Numbered from the stretch's first letter, positions 9,118-17,325 are shown. The stretch is DNA of 64,000 bases from JAWPMT01 sp965267435 (GCA_965267435.1 OZ253960.1:1488001-1552000), one strand, 5' to 3'. A program made the numbers and translations. Notes: a model not told the origin generated them from the sequence alone.

Positions 9118-9345
9118 AGCGGTGGCCCGACAGAATAGCGGGGGTGCGGCTGGTCCGTGTGATGGGAGCATTATTCTGTCTTGAATTCTTTGGTTACTTT
9201 CTGGCGGTACGCCGCAGCGTTCAAGACAGAAAGTAACAGCCGGTCCGGCTCCGACGGAGTCTGACGACTCATGGGAGTCCGTCAGACTTGAGGACACAAA
9301 GCCAGCAGCTGAAAAGAAAAAGGAAGGTACAAGGCTACAACATTG
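9118..9345 (+). repeat. Repeat B copy B1, structured element with compensatory stems
   Basis: The core around 9137-9172 (GCGGGGGTGCGG ... GATGGGAGC) is flanked by the arms GACAGAAT (9129-9136) and ATTCTGTC (9173-9180). A second hairpin has arms GTTACTTTCTG (9193-9203) and CAGAAAGTAAC (9227-9237). The block from 9290 (GAGGACACAAAGCCAGCAGC) to 9345 matches 47669-47724. The arms differ from those of the other copies but keep pairing. TTCTGTCTTGAA (9174-9185) can also pair with TTCAAGACAGAA (9220-9231), which would exclude both other stems. Confidence 0.75.
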
Positions 9346-9444
9346 GATGGTGACCACAACAGCCGAATGGAGATCTCTTAATTGCCGTGACGAGATTCCC
9401 ACGTCGCATTTCAAGTGAATGAAATTTCACGGCTTGCGTAGGCT

Positions 9445-9480
9445 CTAACTGCCGTTGCGGCTCGGAATAACGGCAAGTTT
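9445..9480 (+). repeat. Repeat E copy (dispersed AACTGCCGTTGCGG block)
   Basis: AACTGCCGTTGCGGCTCGGA and its continuation match 35890-35927. On the reverse strand the 35.9-kb copy reads GTCATTGCGAACCGCAACGG, like dispersed intergenic repeats seen in many Bacteroidota. Confidence 0.5.
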
Positions 9481-9644
9481 TAATTCGAGAATCCGCCTGT
9501 TACTCGCGGCTTCCATCATCGATTCGTTTTAGCCAGTTAAAAAGTGGCAAACCTGCCTGCCGGTCTCCGGCGGCCAAAGCCTTTAGCGACGGCTCGCAGG
9601 CAGGTGGGTGCGGAAGATTATAAGTGATCTGGAAAAATGGAAAA

Positions 9645-9673
9645 TTGTCCTAGAGCGATTAATCGTTTATTTG
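9645..9673 (+). promoter_or_regulatory. Possible promoter of the ECF sigma gene
   Basis: TTG at 9645-9647 is followed after 18 bp by TTTATTTG (9666-9673), close to the Bacteroidota TTG/TAnnTTTG pattern with one mismatch in the TA. It lies about 47 bp before the start codon. Confidence 0.3.
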
Positions 9674-9719
9674 TAACACCATTTAATCTTCTGCATCCAA
9701 TGAGTAAAAGACACATGAC

Positions 9720-10589
9720 ATGCATAACCCATTGACAGAAAGATATTCAGAAGAAGAAAACAAAGAGTTGGTTCGAAAGTCCCTAAGTGGAGATCGCAAG
9801 GCACTGGATGAACTTGTTCGATTACACCAGCCATTCATCTATAATGTCGCATGGAAGATGGCATGGGAACCAGATGATGCCCTGGACTTGACTCAGGAAG
9901 TCCTCATTAAGGTAATCACCAAGCTCTCACAGTTCAACTTTGAGAGTCAATTTAGAACCTGGCTATATCGCATCGTAGTGAATGAATTTCTTCAAGCCAA
10001 AAGGAGGAAGGGAGAAAAGCAATTCTCCACTTTAGAAGATCATGGAAGCAGGCTAGATGCAGTTCCGGGAGAGAATCTGACTGTAGAAGAAGAAATAGAA
10101 CTGAAAGAGCTCACAGAGGAAGTCCAATTCAGATGTCTCTCGGGTATGCTCATGTGTTTGACCAGGGAGCAAAGGCTCATATTCATTCTAGGTGATACGT
10201 TTGGTATTGATCACCATATTGGTGCTGAGATATTCAATATCTCCAAGGAAAACTTCAGGGTAAAGCTTCATCGCACCCGTAGAGAATTGTGCAATTTCAT
10301 GGACAATAAGTGCGGTTTGATTAATCCAGACAACCCCTGTCGATGCGCCAAGAAGAGCAAGTATTTCCATAAAAAGGGGCTTCTCACTGAAGATAAAAAG
10401 ACCTTTAATGTAGGCTATAAGGCCAAAATGCTTGATTTTGCTTCAGAGAACTACAAAGCTTCGACCGAGGCTGTTTACGAAAAGCACTCAGATTTTTTTC
10501 GAAATCATCCAGCAAAAGATCAATTTGACGCCGACACAGTAATTGAAGAGATTCTCAATGACGAAAACCTGATGCATTATTTTCAATAG
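9720..10589 (+). CDS. RNA polymerase ECF-type sigma factor with C-terminal extension
   Basis: A 289-residue protein. Residues about 12-100 are sigma-70 region 2 (ELVRKSLSGDRKALDELVRL, ALDLTQEVLIKVITKL, FRTWLYRIVVNEFLQAKRR). Residues about 130-195 are region 4 (MCLTREQRLIFILGDTFGID ... ISKENFRVKLHRTRRELC). After that comes a roughly 95-residue extension starting with CGLINPDNPCRCAKKSKYFHKKG, a Cys/His-rich patch that could bind a metal or act as a redox sensor (inference). No anti-sigma gene is adjacent. A strong terminator follows at 10611. The following SRPBCC genes are therefore a separate unit. Confidence 0.88.
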   Translation: MHNPLTERYSEEENKELVRKSLSGDRKALDELVRLHQPFIYNVAWKMAWEPDDALDLTQEVLIKVITKLSQFNFESQFRTWLYRIVVNEFLQAKRRKGEKQFSTLEDHGSRLDAVPGENLTVEEEIELKELTEEVQFRCLSGMLMCLTREQRLIFILGDTFGIDHHIGAEIFNISKENFRVKLHRTRRELCNFMDNKCGLINPDNPCRCAKKSKYFHKKGLLTEDKKTFNVGYKAKMLDFASENYKASTEAVYEKHSDFFRNHPAKDQFDADTVIEEILNDENLMHYFQ

Positions 10590-10610
10590 TTACTATGTAA
10601 TGCAATTCTT

Positions 10611-10639
10611 AAAAAGCATGCTGCCGCATGCTTTTTTTT
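10611..10639 (+). terminator. Rho-independent terminator after sigma factor gene
   Basis: The arms AAAAAGCATGC (10611-10621) and GCATGCTTTTT (10626-10636) form a perfect stem around the loop TGCC, followed by a run of T to 10639. It is 22 bp after the sigma factor stop codon. Confidence 0.9.
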
Positions 10640-10699
10640 GTTTGGTACTGTAACGCGCCCCTCATCACTGCATCCAACCTCCAAATCAGTAAAAAAGTG

Positions 10700-11203
10700 A
10701 TGAACATAAAAAAAGAGATCATAGTGAATAAATCTGCCAGCGAGGTTTGGGAGGTTTTGGGCAATCAATTTCCAGATGCCTACAAATGGGCCAGAGGACT
10801 TGATCATTCGCAAGGGCATGGGGAACCAGTCTTTGATGGAGCTTCTTGCAGTAATAGAACGTGTGAGGTGCCAGGGTTTGGAAAAATTCAGGAAGTGATC
10901 AAAAAATTTGATCCGCACGAGCATATTCTTTCATATGAAGTGACACACGGATTCCCCGGCTTCATTACGTCGGCTGTAAATACCTGGAGGCTTATTGAGC
11001 AGGGGTTTAGCACGAAAGTAGAAATGAACATGGAGATGCAAACCCAGGGAATAAAAGGTGCCGTTATGGGGCCGATGATGAAAATGAATTTGACCAAGAT
11101 GATCACCGGTGTGCTTGCCGATCTGAAAACATATATCGAGACAGGAGAGCCCAGCGATCATAAGATGAAAGAGATAGCCAAAGCGGCTAAGAAAGTAGCA
11201 TAA
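10700..11203 (+). CDS. SRPBCC (START-like) family protein
   Basis: The start at 10700 (MNIKKEIIVNKSASEVWEVL) is preferred because it opens the family pattern; the longer frame would begin inside the terminator. It encodes 167 residues of the polyketide-cyclase/dehydrase SRPBCC fold, with the typical N-terminal strand and helix (vnksaseVWevLgn), the middle strands (GKIQEVIKKFDPHEHILSYE, NTWRLIEQGFSTKVEM) and a long C-terminal helix. It has no signal peptide, so it is cytoplasmic. Members bind hydrophobic ligands in a deep pocket; the ligand here is unknown. A related, exported paralogue follows at 11397. Confidence 0.8.
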   Translation: MNIKKEIIVNKSASEVWEVLGNQFPDAYKWARGLDHSQGHGEPVFDGASCSNRTCEVPGFGKIQEVIKKFDPHEHILSYEVTHGFPGFITSAVNTWRLIEQGFSTKVEMNMEMQTQGIKGAVMGPMMKMNLTKMITGVLADLKTYIETGEPSDHKMKEIAKAAKKVA

Positions 11204-11396
11204 CTCAAAGTGCTGGCCACTCGAAAGCTCAGGCTGTTGAGGTTATTACCCATATCGGCGTAAAAGTGATGTCAAACCTCACCAATCAACTAGCTATGAC
11301 AGAGGTGGGTGAGCCTTTGGCGCATTGGCTAAGGGGTTTTTTGAGCAACCAGCGCATCAATAACTAATCATTAATAAACTAAACAGTTACATAAAA

Positions 11397-11913
11397 ATGA
11401 AAATCAAACATTCAATTCTAATGCTAGTCATCCTTTTATCAGGGGTGAGTATGAATTCCGTTTTTGCGCAAAAAATGGAACCGAGGAAGACGTACACTAA
11501 AATAGTACAGGTATCTGCTGACGATGTATGGACAGAGCTAAGAAAACTGGATCAGGTAGATAAATATTCGTCTACAATTGCCAGAGTAGACTGGAGTGGA
11601 AACATGGGAGTGGGTGGATCACGGGTTTGTCACTCGCCCGATGGAAAAGGTTACTTCCAAGAGAACATTGTAGCATATGATGACGCCAACAGAACTTTCA
11701 CATACTCTTTGGTAGAAGGAGCACCTATTAAAGGAATGATCAACACCTGGAAAGTAGTAGACCTTGGATATATGAAATCAATGGTTATATGGACTTCCAA
11801 CTACGATGAGTTTATAGAAAACCCTCAAATTGACGTTTGACCAGTTCATGGGTTTCATCGACTCCTCGCTTAATGAGTTTGTTGGAAATGTGGTGGCTGA
11901 GGCCAAAATGTGA
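11397..11913 (+). pseudogene. Exported SRPBCC-family gene with apparent frameshift near the 3' end
   Basis: The frame from ATG 11397 encodes a signal peptide (MKIKHSILMLVILLSGVSMN ... FAQ) and an SRPBCC fold (VSADDVWTELRKLDQVDKYS ... INTWKVVDLGYMKSMVIWTS) but stops at 11840 after 147 residues. In the +1 frame the sequence continues without a break as LTFDQFMGFIDSSLNEFVGN and ends at a stop at 11911-11913. That tail is the usual C-terminal helix of the family (compare the end of the 10700 gene). One extra base in the CAAAT run near 11826-11830 explains it. It may be a real frameshift or a sequencing error. If intact, it would be about 171 residues, secreted to the periplasm. Confidence 0.72.
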
Positions 11914-11924
11914 GGTAGTGTCTA

Positions 11925-11958
11925 AAGTGTGGTGGTAGTTGCTACCACACTTTTTTTT
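11925..11958 (+). terminator. Rho-independent terminator after SRPBCC gene
   Basis: GTGGTAG (11932-11938) pairs with CTACCAC (11942-11948), loop TTG, and the stem can extend with AAGTGTG opposite CACACTT with a bulge. It is followed by T8 (11951-11958). It lies just past the frameshifted tail, which supports 11913 as the true gene end. Confidence 0.85.
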
Positions 11959-12016
11959 CAATTAACTCGAAGATTATACTATGCCTGCCCCGCATTCATT
12001 GCGGGGTTAAGTAAGC

Positions 12017-12036
12017 CCTGCCTGCCGGCAGGCAGG
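12017..12036. repeat. Perfect 20-bp palindrome
   Basis: CCTGCCTGCCGGCAGGCAGG is perfectly self-complementary. The same arms, spread apart, occur at 9552-9605. It is probably a mobile palindromic repeat unit; no function is assigned. Confidence 0.7.
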
Positions 12037-12056
12037 TTTGGGTCTGAGAGAGGGCA

Positions 12057-12305
12057 TTTTAAGACAGGGGAGGGCTACAACGAGATTCACACACCAATCG
12101 GCATTTCTGGGTAGAAATAGAACAGGCTACGCGCCCCGCTCTTTTGATCATGTTAGGGTGGGAGAGGGGGAAGCCAGGATCAAATGTGTGCGGTTCAAGA
12201 TGCAGGATCGAAAGCGTTAAGGATCGATGTGGGTAGCCCACATGGCCGGTGCGGTTGTTGGCGGGGTGGAGCTACGATCGGAGAGCCCGGGTCGAAGGCA
12301 ACGCC
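12057..12305 (+). repeat. Repeat A copy A2
   Basis: About 250 bp of non-coding sequence shared with 36748-37070. Conserved landmarks in order are the AAGACAGGGGAGGGCTACAA start, ATTCACACACCAATCG, CTCTTTTGATCATGTTAGGG, GATCAAATGTGTG, TGGATCGAAAGCGT-like text, and the end GAGAGCCCGGGTCGAAGGCA. TTTGATC opposite GATCAAA can form a hairpin. It sits in the gap 11914-12606, which holds no gene; 12306-12606 is AT-rich and shows nothing else. Confidence 0.7.
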
Positions 12306-12606
12306 ACAGTATTTTAGCACAAAATCCATCACCAATAAATTGGATTATTATTTGGTCAATAATTATATATTCATTATAATATTCTTTATATGTGCTATAT
12401 GTAGAATATAAATTGGCAATAGGATCGAACCCACATGATCTCCGATGTGGACATTTTAATAAAGTGATGTATATCGATGCTAGCTGACGTCGACCGATCA
12501 CCGACATACCATATACAACGCAACATGAAGGGCGAATCTCTTAACTGGAAGTTGTTATCTTCACGAACTTTTTGTAATGAACGTTTATTTGTGCGATTGG
12601 AGAATT

Positions 12607-13452
12607 ATGAACACTACTCATAACATCACGATACTTGAGAAATTCAAGCAGTTCATGGTTCCTCTGTCCACCGAGGAATTCGTGCAACTCGAGGAAAACA
12701 TCTTGCGCGAAGGCTGCAAAGATCCGCTGGTAGTGTGGTCGAGAAAGGATGAAAGAGTATTGCTGGATGGGCACAATCGATACGCGATCTGCACGAAGCA
12801 TCAATTACCATTCCAGATAGAGGAGTTAAGCTTCAAATCTGAAGATCAGGCCACCCAGTGGATGATCAACCACCAATTGGGACGTCGGAACCTGACTCCT
12901 GATCAAATGTCCTACTACCGGGGATTGAAGTACCTGAGGCTCAAGCAAAAGAGGGGTGGTTATGACAAGGTAATATCAGAGGGCTTGAATAAGAGTACTG
13001 CCGAGATCTTGGCGGAGGAGTTCAAAGTAGGCCCAGCCACGATTCGCAGGGACGCGAACTATGCGGCAGGAGTGGAGATCGTTGGAAGATCTAATGCCTC
13101 TTTGCGACAAGATCTTCTCCAGGGTAAAACCAAAATCAAGAAAAAGGACATCCAGTTTCTCGCCAACCTGGACATCGGCAAACCGAGATTCAAAAACGAA
13201 GCGGACCTCTTTAACAAACTCCAAAATTGGAAGGAGGAGAAGCTGGCAAAAATTGAGGACTCACTGCAGGCCGTAGAGCATGAGACCACATTGACCGAGG
13301 CGGAGATGTTCCCTTCTTATGAAAACAGAATCAAGAAGATCAAAGGACAGATCCTATCCTATATGAACAATGCCATTACCCATAAGGACCCCGAAGCGAT
13401 CAAGAAGTTGAGGGAGATCATTGATCAGTTGGAAGCACTCGTGATGGAGTAG
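12607..13452 (+). CDS. Orphan ParB-like N-terminal-domain protein
   Basis: The start at 12607 is chosen ten codons inside the longest frame. It encodes 281 residues. Residues about 20-100 match a ParB/sulfiredoxin-type domain (PLSTEEFVQLEENILREGCK, VWSRKDERVLLDGHNRYAIC; the DGHNRY motif is typical). A helical region with a HTH-like block follows (STAEILAEEFKVGPATIRRD), and the C-terminal 90 residues are predicted coiled-coil (NKLQNWKEEKLAKIEDSLQA ...). No ParA neighbour is present, so classical plasmid partition is unlikely unless the element has decayed. Many such orphan proteins act as DNA-binding or nuclease-like factors of mobile elements. The gene is flanked by repeats. Confidence 0.7.
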   Translation: MNTTHNITILEKFKQFMVPLSTEEFVQLEENILREGCKDPLVVWSRKDERVLLDGHNRYAICTKHQLPFQIEELSFKSEDQATQWMINHQLGRRNLTPDQMSYYRGLKYLRLKQKRGGYDKVISEGLNKSTAEILAEEFKVGPATIRRDANYAAGVEIVGRSNASLRQDLLQGKTKIKKKDIQFLANLDIGKPRFKNEADLFNKLQNWKEEKLAKIEDSLQAVEHETTLTEAEMFPSYENRIKKIKGQILSYMNNAITHKDPEAIKKLREIIDQLEALVME

Positions 13453-13905
13453 GGGTGATCTTGTCGGTCCACCTACTGCATTGGTTATAAAGACCGAATT
13501 GGATGCCTGTGATATATGGTGATAGATAGAAAATCGCCCCAATAGCTTAGTTCGAAGTTGTTTACTAACAACTTGTTTCCAATGGTGCCGATGAAGGGAT
13601 CGGCCAACGCACTTGAAGAAAGAACACGATCATGTGATTGGGGCATCGTCCGCGTTGCCCCAAATCCATCCGAGAGTGCATTGGCATATTCAAGTTCCAT
13701 GTCATTAACCGTTCTTTCGCCATATTTGGTGTACTTCAATCGTCATGCAGTCCGGGACTACATCAAAGGAACTTAACCAGCCGGTACCTATTCTTCGAAT
13801 CCGGCTTGGGAGCAAGCCACAATGTACTTTTTTTCAATTTCTTCTTTTGTCACAATTGGCCAACAGCCTATACTTTTACAAACATCATATTAAAACCTAT
13901 TCCAC
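13453..13905. other. 450-bp intergenic region with possible gene remnant
   Basis: Open frames overlap on both strands (reverse 13485-13739, 84 codons; forward 13558-13776, 72 codons). The reverse frame reads as a plausible protein fragment (ERTVNDMELEYANALSDGFG) and has an ATG, but no family is recognised. One of them may be a remnant; neither is called as a gene. Confidence 0.3.
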
Positions 13906-15105
13906 GTGATTGAATTCAACGCAAGAGATACTATCGTGCTGGCTTGCCTTGTCCTCTTCCTTGGCAAGTTCCTGAATAAACGGATCCCATTTCTGCGAGA
14001 GTACAACATTCCAGAGCCGGTGACGGGCGGTTTGTTGTTTTCAGCCCTCTTTGGCGTTCTATACGCCATATTTCATATGCCGCCGTCTTTTGCACTCGAC
14101 CTACGGGATGCGTTGCTGGTCATATTCTTTACGACCATTGGTTTGTCTTCGAAATTGAATACCCTCAGGAGTGGAGGTAAGTCGTTGTTGGTGCTATTAC
14201 TTCTCGCAGTAGGTTATCTGTTCATACAGAATCTGACCGGCATTGGGGCAGCCATGCTCAGTGGACTGAGCCCAGTCACAGGGCTCTTGGCGGGCTCGGT
14301 TTCCTTCAGTGGAGGACACGGGACGGCCATCGCCTGGACGCCTGTTTTTGAAACCGGGTTCAATGTCAGCGGCGCCGCAGAATTTGGGATTGCTTGTGCG
14401 ACACTGGGCTTGGTCATGGGTAGTGTGGTCGGTGGACCCGTCGCGAACTTTCTTGTGAAGCGATTTGATTTGAAACCGGCAGAGGACTTGCCAGTCACCG
14501 TGGGGGTCGAATACGATCATGACAAAGTCCAAATCGATTACGACCGTGCCCTGCAAACCATATTCATGATCTTCATTACCGCAGGTGCGGGCATTTATCT
14601 GAAGATTGTCATAGGATGGCTTGGGTTGAGCCTACCTACTTTTGTGACGGCGCTGTTCGCCGGTATTCTGATGACCAACATCATTCCTCTTTTCAATAAG
14701 ACGATTTGGCAACCGGAGAAGTCCAAATCCCTGGCCATGGCCTCAGACCTTTCGTTGGGCCTCTTTCTGGCGATGTCGCTCATGAGTTTGGAACTGTGGA
14801 CTATTGCCAGCTTTGCCGGTCCGCTACTCATCATCGTTGGCGCTCAGGTAGTAATGATCATGCTCTACACGGTTTTTGTGGTGTTCAGGGTGATGGGTAA
14901 AGACTATGATGCAGCGGTGATGTCTGCCGGGTATATTGGGTTGGCATTGGGCGCCACGCCGACTGCGATTGCCAATATGACCGCAGTGACCCAGAAGCTA
15001 GGCGGTGCCCCAAAAGCATTCTTGGTGGTCCCTTTAGTTGGCGCCTTTTTCATCGATATTTCCAATGCACTGATCATCAAATTCTTCTTGGGTTTCTTTG
15101 AGTGA
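13906..15105 (+). CDS. gltS: Sodium/glutamate symporter
   Basis: A 399-residue integral membrane protein with about 11-12 hydrophobic segments, close to the usual GltS length of about 400. The family features are visible: the N-terminal IPEPVTGGLLFSALFG, the re-entrant loop GSVSFSGGHGTAIAWTPVFE in the first half and the related GLALGATPTAIANMTAVTQK in the second half. These two GG/GA-rich loops line the transport path. It carries glutamate into the cell with sodium. The start is GTG at 13906; no better ATG lies near. An inverted repeat covers the stop region. The gene stands alone. Confidence 0.93.
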   Translation: MIEFNARDTIVLACLVLFLGKFLNKRIPFLREYNIPEPVTGGLLFSALFGVLYAIFHMPPSFALDLRDALLVIFFTTIGLSSKLNTLRSGGKSLLVLLLLAVGYLFIQNLTGIGAAMLSGLSPVTGLLAGSVSFSGGHGTAIAWTPVFETGFNVSGAAEFGIACATLGLVMGSVVGGPVANFLVKRFDLKPAEDLPVTVGVEYDHDKVQIDYDRALQTIFMIFITAGAGIYLKIVIGWLGLSLPTFVTALFAGILMTNIIPLFNKTIWQPEKSKSLAMASDLSLGLFLAMSLMSLELWTIASFAGPLLIIVGAQVVMIMLYTVFVVFRVMGKDYDAAVMSAGYIGLALGATPTAIANMTAVTQKLGGAPKAFLVVPLVGAFFIDISNALIIKFFLGFFE

Positions 15106-15106
15106 T

Positions 15107-15129
15107 CAAGTGATCAAAGTGATCACTTG
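15107..15129. terminator. 10-bp inverted repeat after gltS
   Basis: CAAGTGATCA (15107-15116) and TGATCACTTG (15120-15129) form a perfect stem with loop AAG, two bases after the gltS stop. There is no T-run, so it may be a weak terminator or a binding site. GTGATCA-like heptamers occur four times between 15102 and 15141. Confidence 0.5.
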
Positions 15130-15211
15130 AAAATGATCACCACGCGGCATGAGAATTCTTTATAAATTCGTTCCACGTTAAGCCGAAAAATCAAAACTCA
15201 CATTAATTCAC

Positions 15212-15856
15212 ATGAATATCGCCAGAAGCACATTCGCCATCTGCTCCTTGGTCTTATTGTTCGGGTGTTATCCGGATGAAGACCTCTCCATCGATGACCT
15301 TGATCTAGTCGTGACCCAACATGATGAGGGGACGAATTTTAATAATTTTCGGACTTATAGCCTTCCTGACACTGTACTTAAAATCGTGGACGGTGAGGGA
15401 AGGGTTGACCTGGAAGGTCAGCAAGATGAACTCATACTGGGTCTTGTGCGAAGCAACATGGAAAGCCTGGGGTATGTGGAGGAAGCTAATCCGAGCACCA
15501 ATCCTTCTGACGTCGTAGTACTGATCACTGCGCAGGAGGATGATGTTTTTGAAGATCGCATCGGTAATCAATTCTGGTTTTTCTGGAGTTGGTGGAGTGG
15601 CTGGTTTGGTGGCTGGCGTTTTACTGATGAATGGTCAGGCGTATCTCCCTTCTTGCCTGTGTCATCCAAATACAATGCGGGGACGATCTACATATACATG
15701 CTGGATGCCAATAGCGGAGAGAATTTGAGAGTGCCGATTGTTTGGAGAGCCGTTATCAACGGCGTCATCGTTGGTAATACTGTAGATATTAGCCGACGTA
15801 TACAAGAGAACATTGACCAGGCATTTGATCAATCACCCTATCTGTCCACCAACTAA
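15212..15856 (+). CDS. DUF4136-type lipoprotein
   Basis: A 214-residue lipoprotein (lipobox LLFGCYPD, Cys about residue 18). The mature part fits DUF4136: DFNNFRTY-like start (GTNFNNFRTYSLPD), the helix LGLVRSNMESLGYVEEANPS, then SDVVVLITAQEDD and a C-terminal GTIYIYMLDANSGENLRVPIVWRAVINGVI. An aromatic Trp/Gly-rich stretch (NQFWFFWSWWSGWFGGWRF) sits in the middle, as in relatives. The location is the inner or outer membrane facing the periplasm; the molecular role is unknown. A beta-barrel gene follows after 21 bp, likely in one operon. Confidence 0.82.
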   Translation: MNIARSTFAICSLVLLFGCYPDEDLSIDDLDLVVTQHDEGTNFNNFRTYSLPDTVLKIVDGEGRVDLEGQQDELILGLVRSNMESLGYVEEANPSTNPSDVVVLITAQEDDVFEDRIGNQFWFFWSWWSGWFGGWRFTDEWSGVSPFLPVSSKYNAGTIYIYMLDANSGENLRVPIVWRAVINGVIVGNTVDISRRIQENIDQAFDQSPYLSTN

Positions 15857-15877
15857 TACACCAGAACATCTTACGAA

Positions 15878-16483
15878 ATGAAACTGTCTCAAGTTAGAAA
15901 ACAGCTCCTTCTACTCCTCACCTTGGGTATTGCAACAGCAGCATCTGCACAAATGGGTACAATCAGTATTAACTATGAAATGGCCTTCCCGGCATCGGAT
16001 CTCAAGAATTTTATAAGTGAAAATAGCTTTCGCGGTGTCTCAATCAATACAGATTATCACCTAGGCCCCAACTTCACGGCAGGCATTTACCTGGGCTGGC
16101 AGGTTTTCAATGAGAAGGTTGCAGGTGAATTCTCAACGGAGGAGGCTGATCTTTTTGGAACCCGAGTTCGCTACGTCAACTCCTTCCCATTACTATTGAC
16201 GGGTTATTATCACTTGGGGGAGTCAGGCCCGATCCGTCCTTTCTTCGGGGCGGGACTAGGCTTGCTGAGGAGTCTCCAAAGGACAGACGTGGGTATCTTC
16301 CTGGTTCAAAACAACAACTGGCACTTTGCCGTCACGCCAGAGGTAGGAGTTAAGTTAAGCCCCGGTGCAGTTGGTCTTCGAGCCAGTGTGAAATACAACT
16401 ATACGACCGACACCGATGATTCCTTCAATTACAATTACTTTGCCGTGTCACTGGGAATCATGTTGGCTGACGGACAATTATGA
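15878..16483 (+). CDS. Small outer membrane beta-barrel protein
   Basis: A 201-residue protein with a signal peptide (LLLLLTLGIATAASAQ, about 1-24) and alternating amphipathic strands ending in an aromatic-rich C-terminal strand (FNYNYFAVSLGIML). This suits an 8-strand OmpX/OmpW-like or porin-family barrel (opacity-protein style). Its specific role is unknown. It follows the DUF4136 lipoprotein by 21 bp, so the pair is probably an operon of envelope proteins. Confidence 0.75.
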   Translation: MKLSQVRKQLLLLLTLGIATAASAQMGTISINYEMAFPASDLKNFISENSFRGVSINTDYHLGPNFTAGIYLGWQVFNEKVAGEFSTEEADLFGTRVRYVNSFPLLLTGYYHLGESGPIRPFFGAGLGLLRSLQRTDVGIFLVQNNNWHFAVTPEVGVKLSPGAVGLRASVKYNYTTDTDDSFNYNYFAVSLGIMLADGQL

Positions 16484-16503
16484 CTTGGATGTGGGGAATA
16501 TAG

Positions 16504-16535
16504 AAGGCTCGATGTAATTGAAAACCTCGAGCCTT
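16504..16535. terminator. Bidirectional hairpin between convergent genes
   Basis: AAGGCTCGA (16504-16512) pairs perfectly with TCGAGCCTT (16527-16535). It lies between the stop codons of the barrel gene (16483) and the reverse gene (16543). It lacks a long T-run. Confidence 0.65.
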
Positions 16536-16542
16536 GCTTATC

Positions 16543-17325
16543 TTATTGTGTGTAAAATTTTGTGCACACGTCCTGATACTGCAACTCCAGGATCTTCGTA
16601 ATAGCCTCTTGAGGGGAACTGGCAGTACCCAGCGACATATTATCCCGGGCCTTCGTGGTCAGGGTTCCATCGGTTGCCCAATCAAACATCCATTCATTGC
16701 TATTGACAGCTACGGTACGCTTACCGTCCTTCGTATCTATATTGAACACGTCGAAGACCCGCGTATAATCCAGACCTGCCGGATAGAAGAACTCCGAGAC
16801 ATATCGATCCTTGTTGGTGTAGACGATGCAATAGCACTCCCCGATATTGACCTCTTTCACGCGGCGGATGACGTCGCTTTGAATGAATTGCCACTTGCCT
16901 CCATGCTCTATCGCGGCCATATTTACCGAATAATGGCTTTTCTCCATGTTTTGACCATTCGCCTTTAGGTCCAGGGTCAGATAGGCAGAGATTGTTGCGT
17001 AGGTTGGTTCTTCCACTACCTTGCTGATCTCTTCGATCTTCAGCGTCAGGGAGATCGCGTTGTCTGTAGTGAGCGCCTCCAGTCCTGACAGAAAGGCGTC
17101 CAGGTCCCTGGAACTGCGTTTGGCGACACCCTTGATATTGACGTTGGTATTATTCGTTCGAAAATCCTCGTGGAAATACTGCTCGATCTTCGATAGATCC
17201 TTCGTCCTTGTGAGTGCGTTCAGCTCTGCAATGTAGCGCTCAAACAAGCCCACAATAGGTGGGTCCTGCGCATGAGCTGAGAAGCACATCATTAGGATTA
17301 CAGCGATGTAAAGTGTCCTTTTCAT
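16543..17325 (-). CDS. Secreted protein of unknown function, SnoaL/NTF2-like N-terminus
   Basis: A 260-residue protein with a signal peptide (MKRTLYIAVILMMCFSAHAQ). The first half (residues about 25-140) has the helix-then-strands pattern of NTF2-like/SnoaL folds (FERYIAELNALTRTKDLSKI, EQYFHEDFRTNN, then strands ISLTLKIEEISKVVEEPTYA and KSHYSVNMAAIEHGGKWQFI). The second half (GECYCIVYTNKDRYVSEFFY to the end) is not recognised. It is likely periplasmic. It stands alone on the reverse strand upstream of a separate reverse pair. Confidence 0.6.
   Translation of the reverse strand: MKRTLYIAVILMMCFSAHAQDPPIVGLFERYIAELNALTRTKDLSKIEQYFHEDFRTNNTNVNIKGVAKRSSRDLDAFLSGLEALTTDNAISLTLKIEEISKVVEEPTYATISAYLTLDLKANGQNMEKSHYSVNMAAIEHGGKWQFIQSDVIRRVKEVNIGECYCIVYTNKDRYVSEFFYPAGLDYTRVFDVFNIDTKDGKRTVAVNSNEWMFDWATDGTLTTKARDNMSLGTASSPQEAITKILELQYQDVCTKFYTQ

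Larger units (their letters stand above)
8889..9719. other. 830-bp non-coding region rich in repeats
   Basis: No credible gene is seen. A 70-codon forward frame at 8883-9095 lacks family features. From 9105 to about 9480 it holds repeat B copy B1 and a short block shared with 35.9 kb. At 9552-9605 there are inverted arms CCTGCCTGC/GCAGGCAGG. Confidence 0.6.

Noticed and set aside
11204..11366. Open frame between the two SRPBCC genes (ATGTCAAACC... to TAA near 11366)
   Set aside because: It reads plausibly but is only about 33 codons from the ATG, and no family is recognised.
13485..13776. Overlapping ORFs on both strands
   Set aside because: Neither has a domain or a supported start; described as an intergenic region with a possible remnant.
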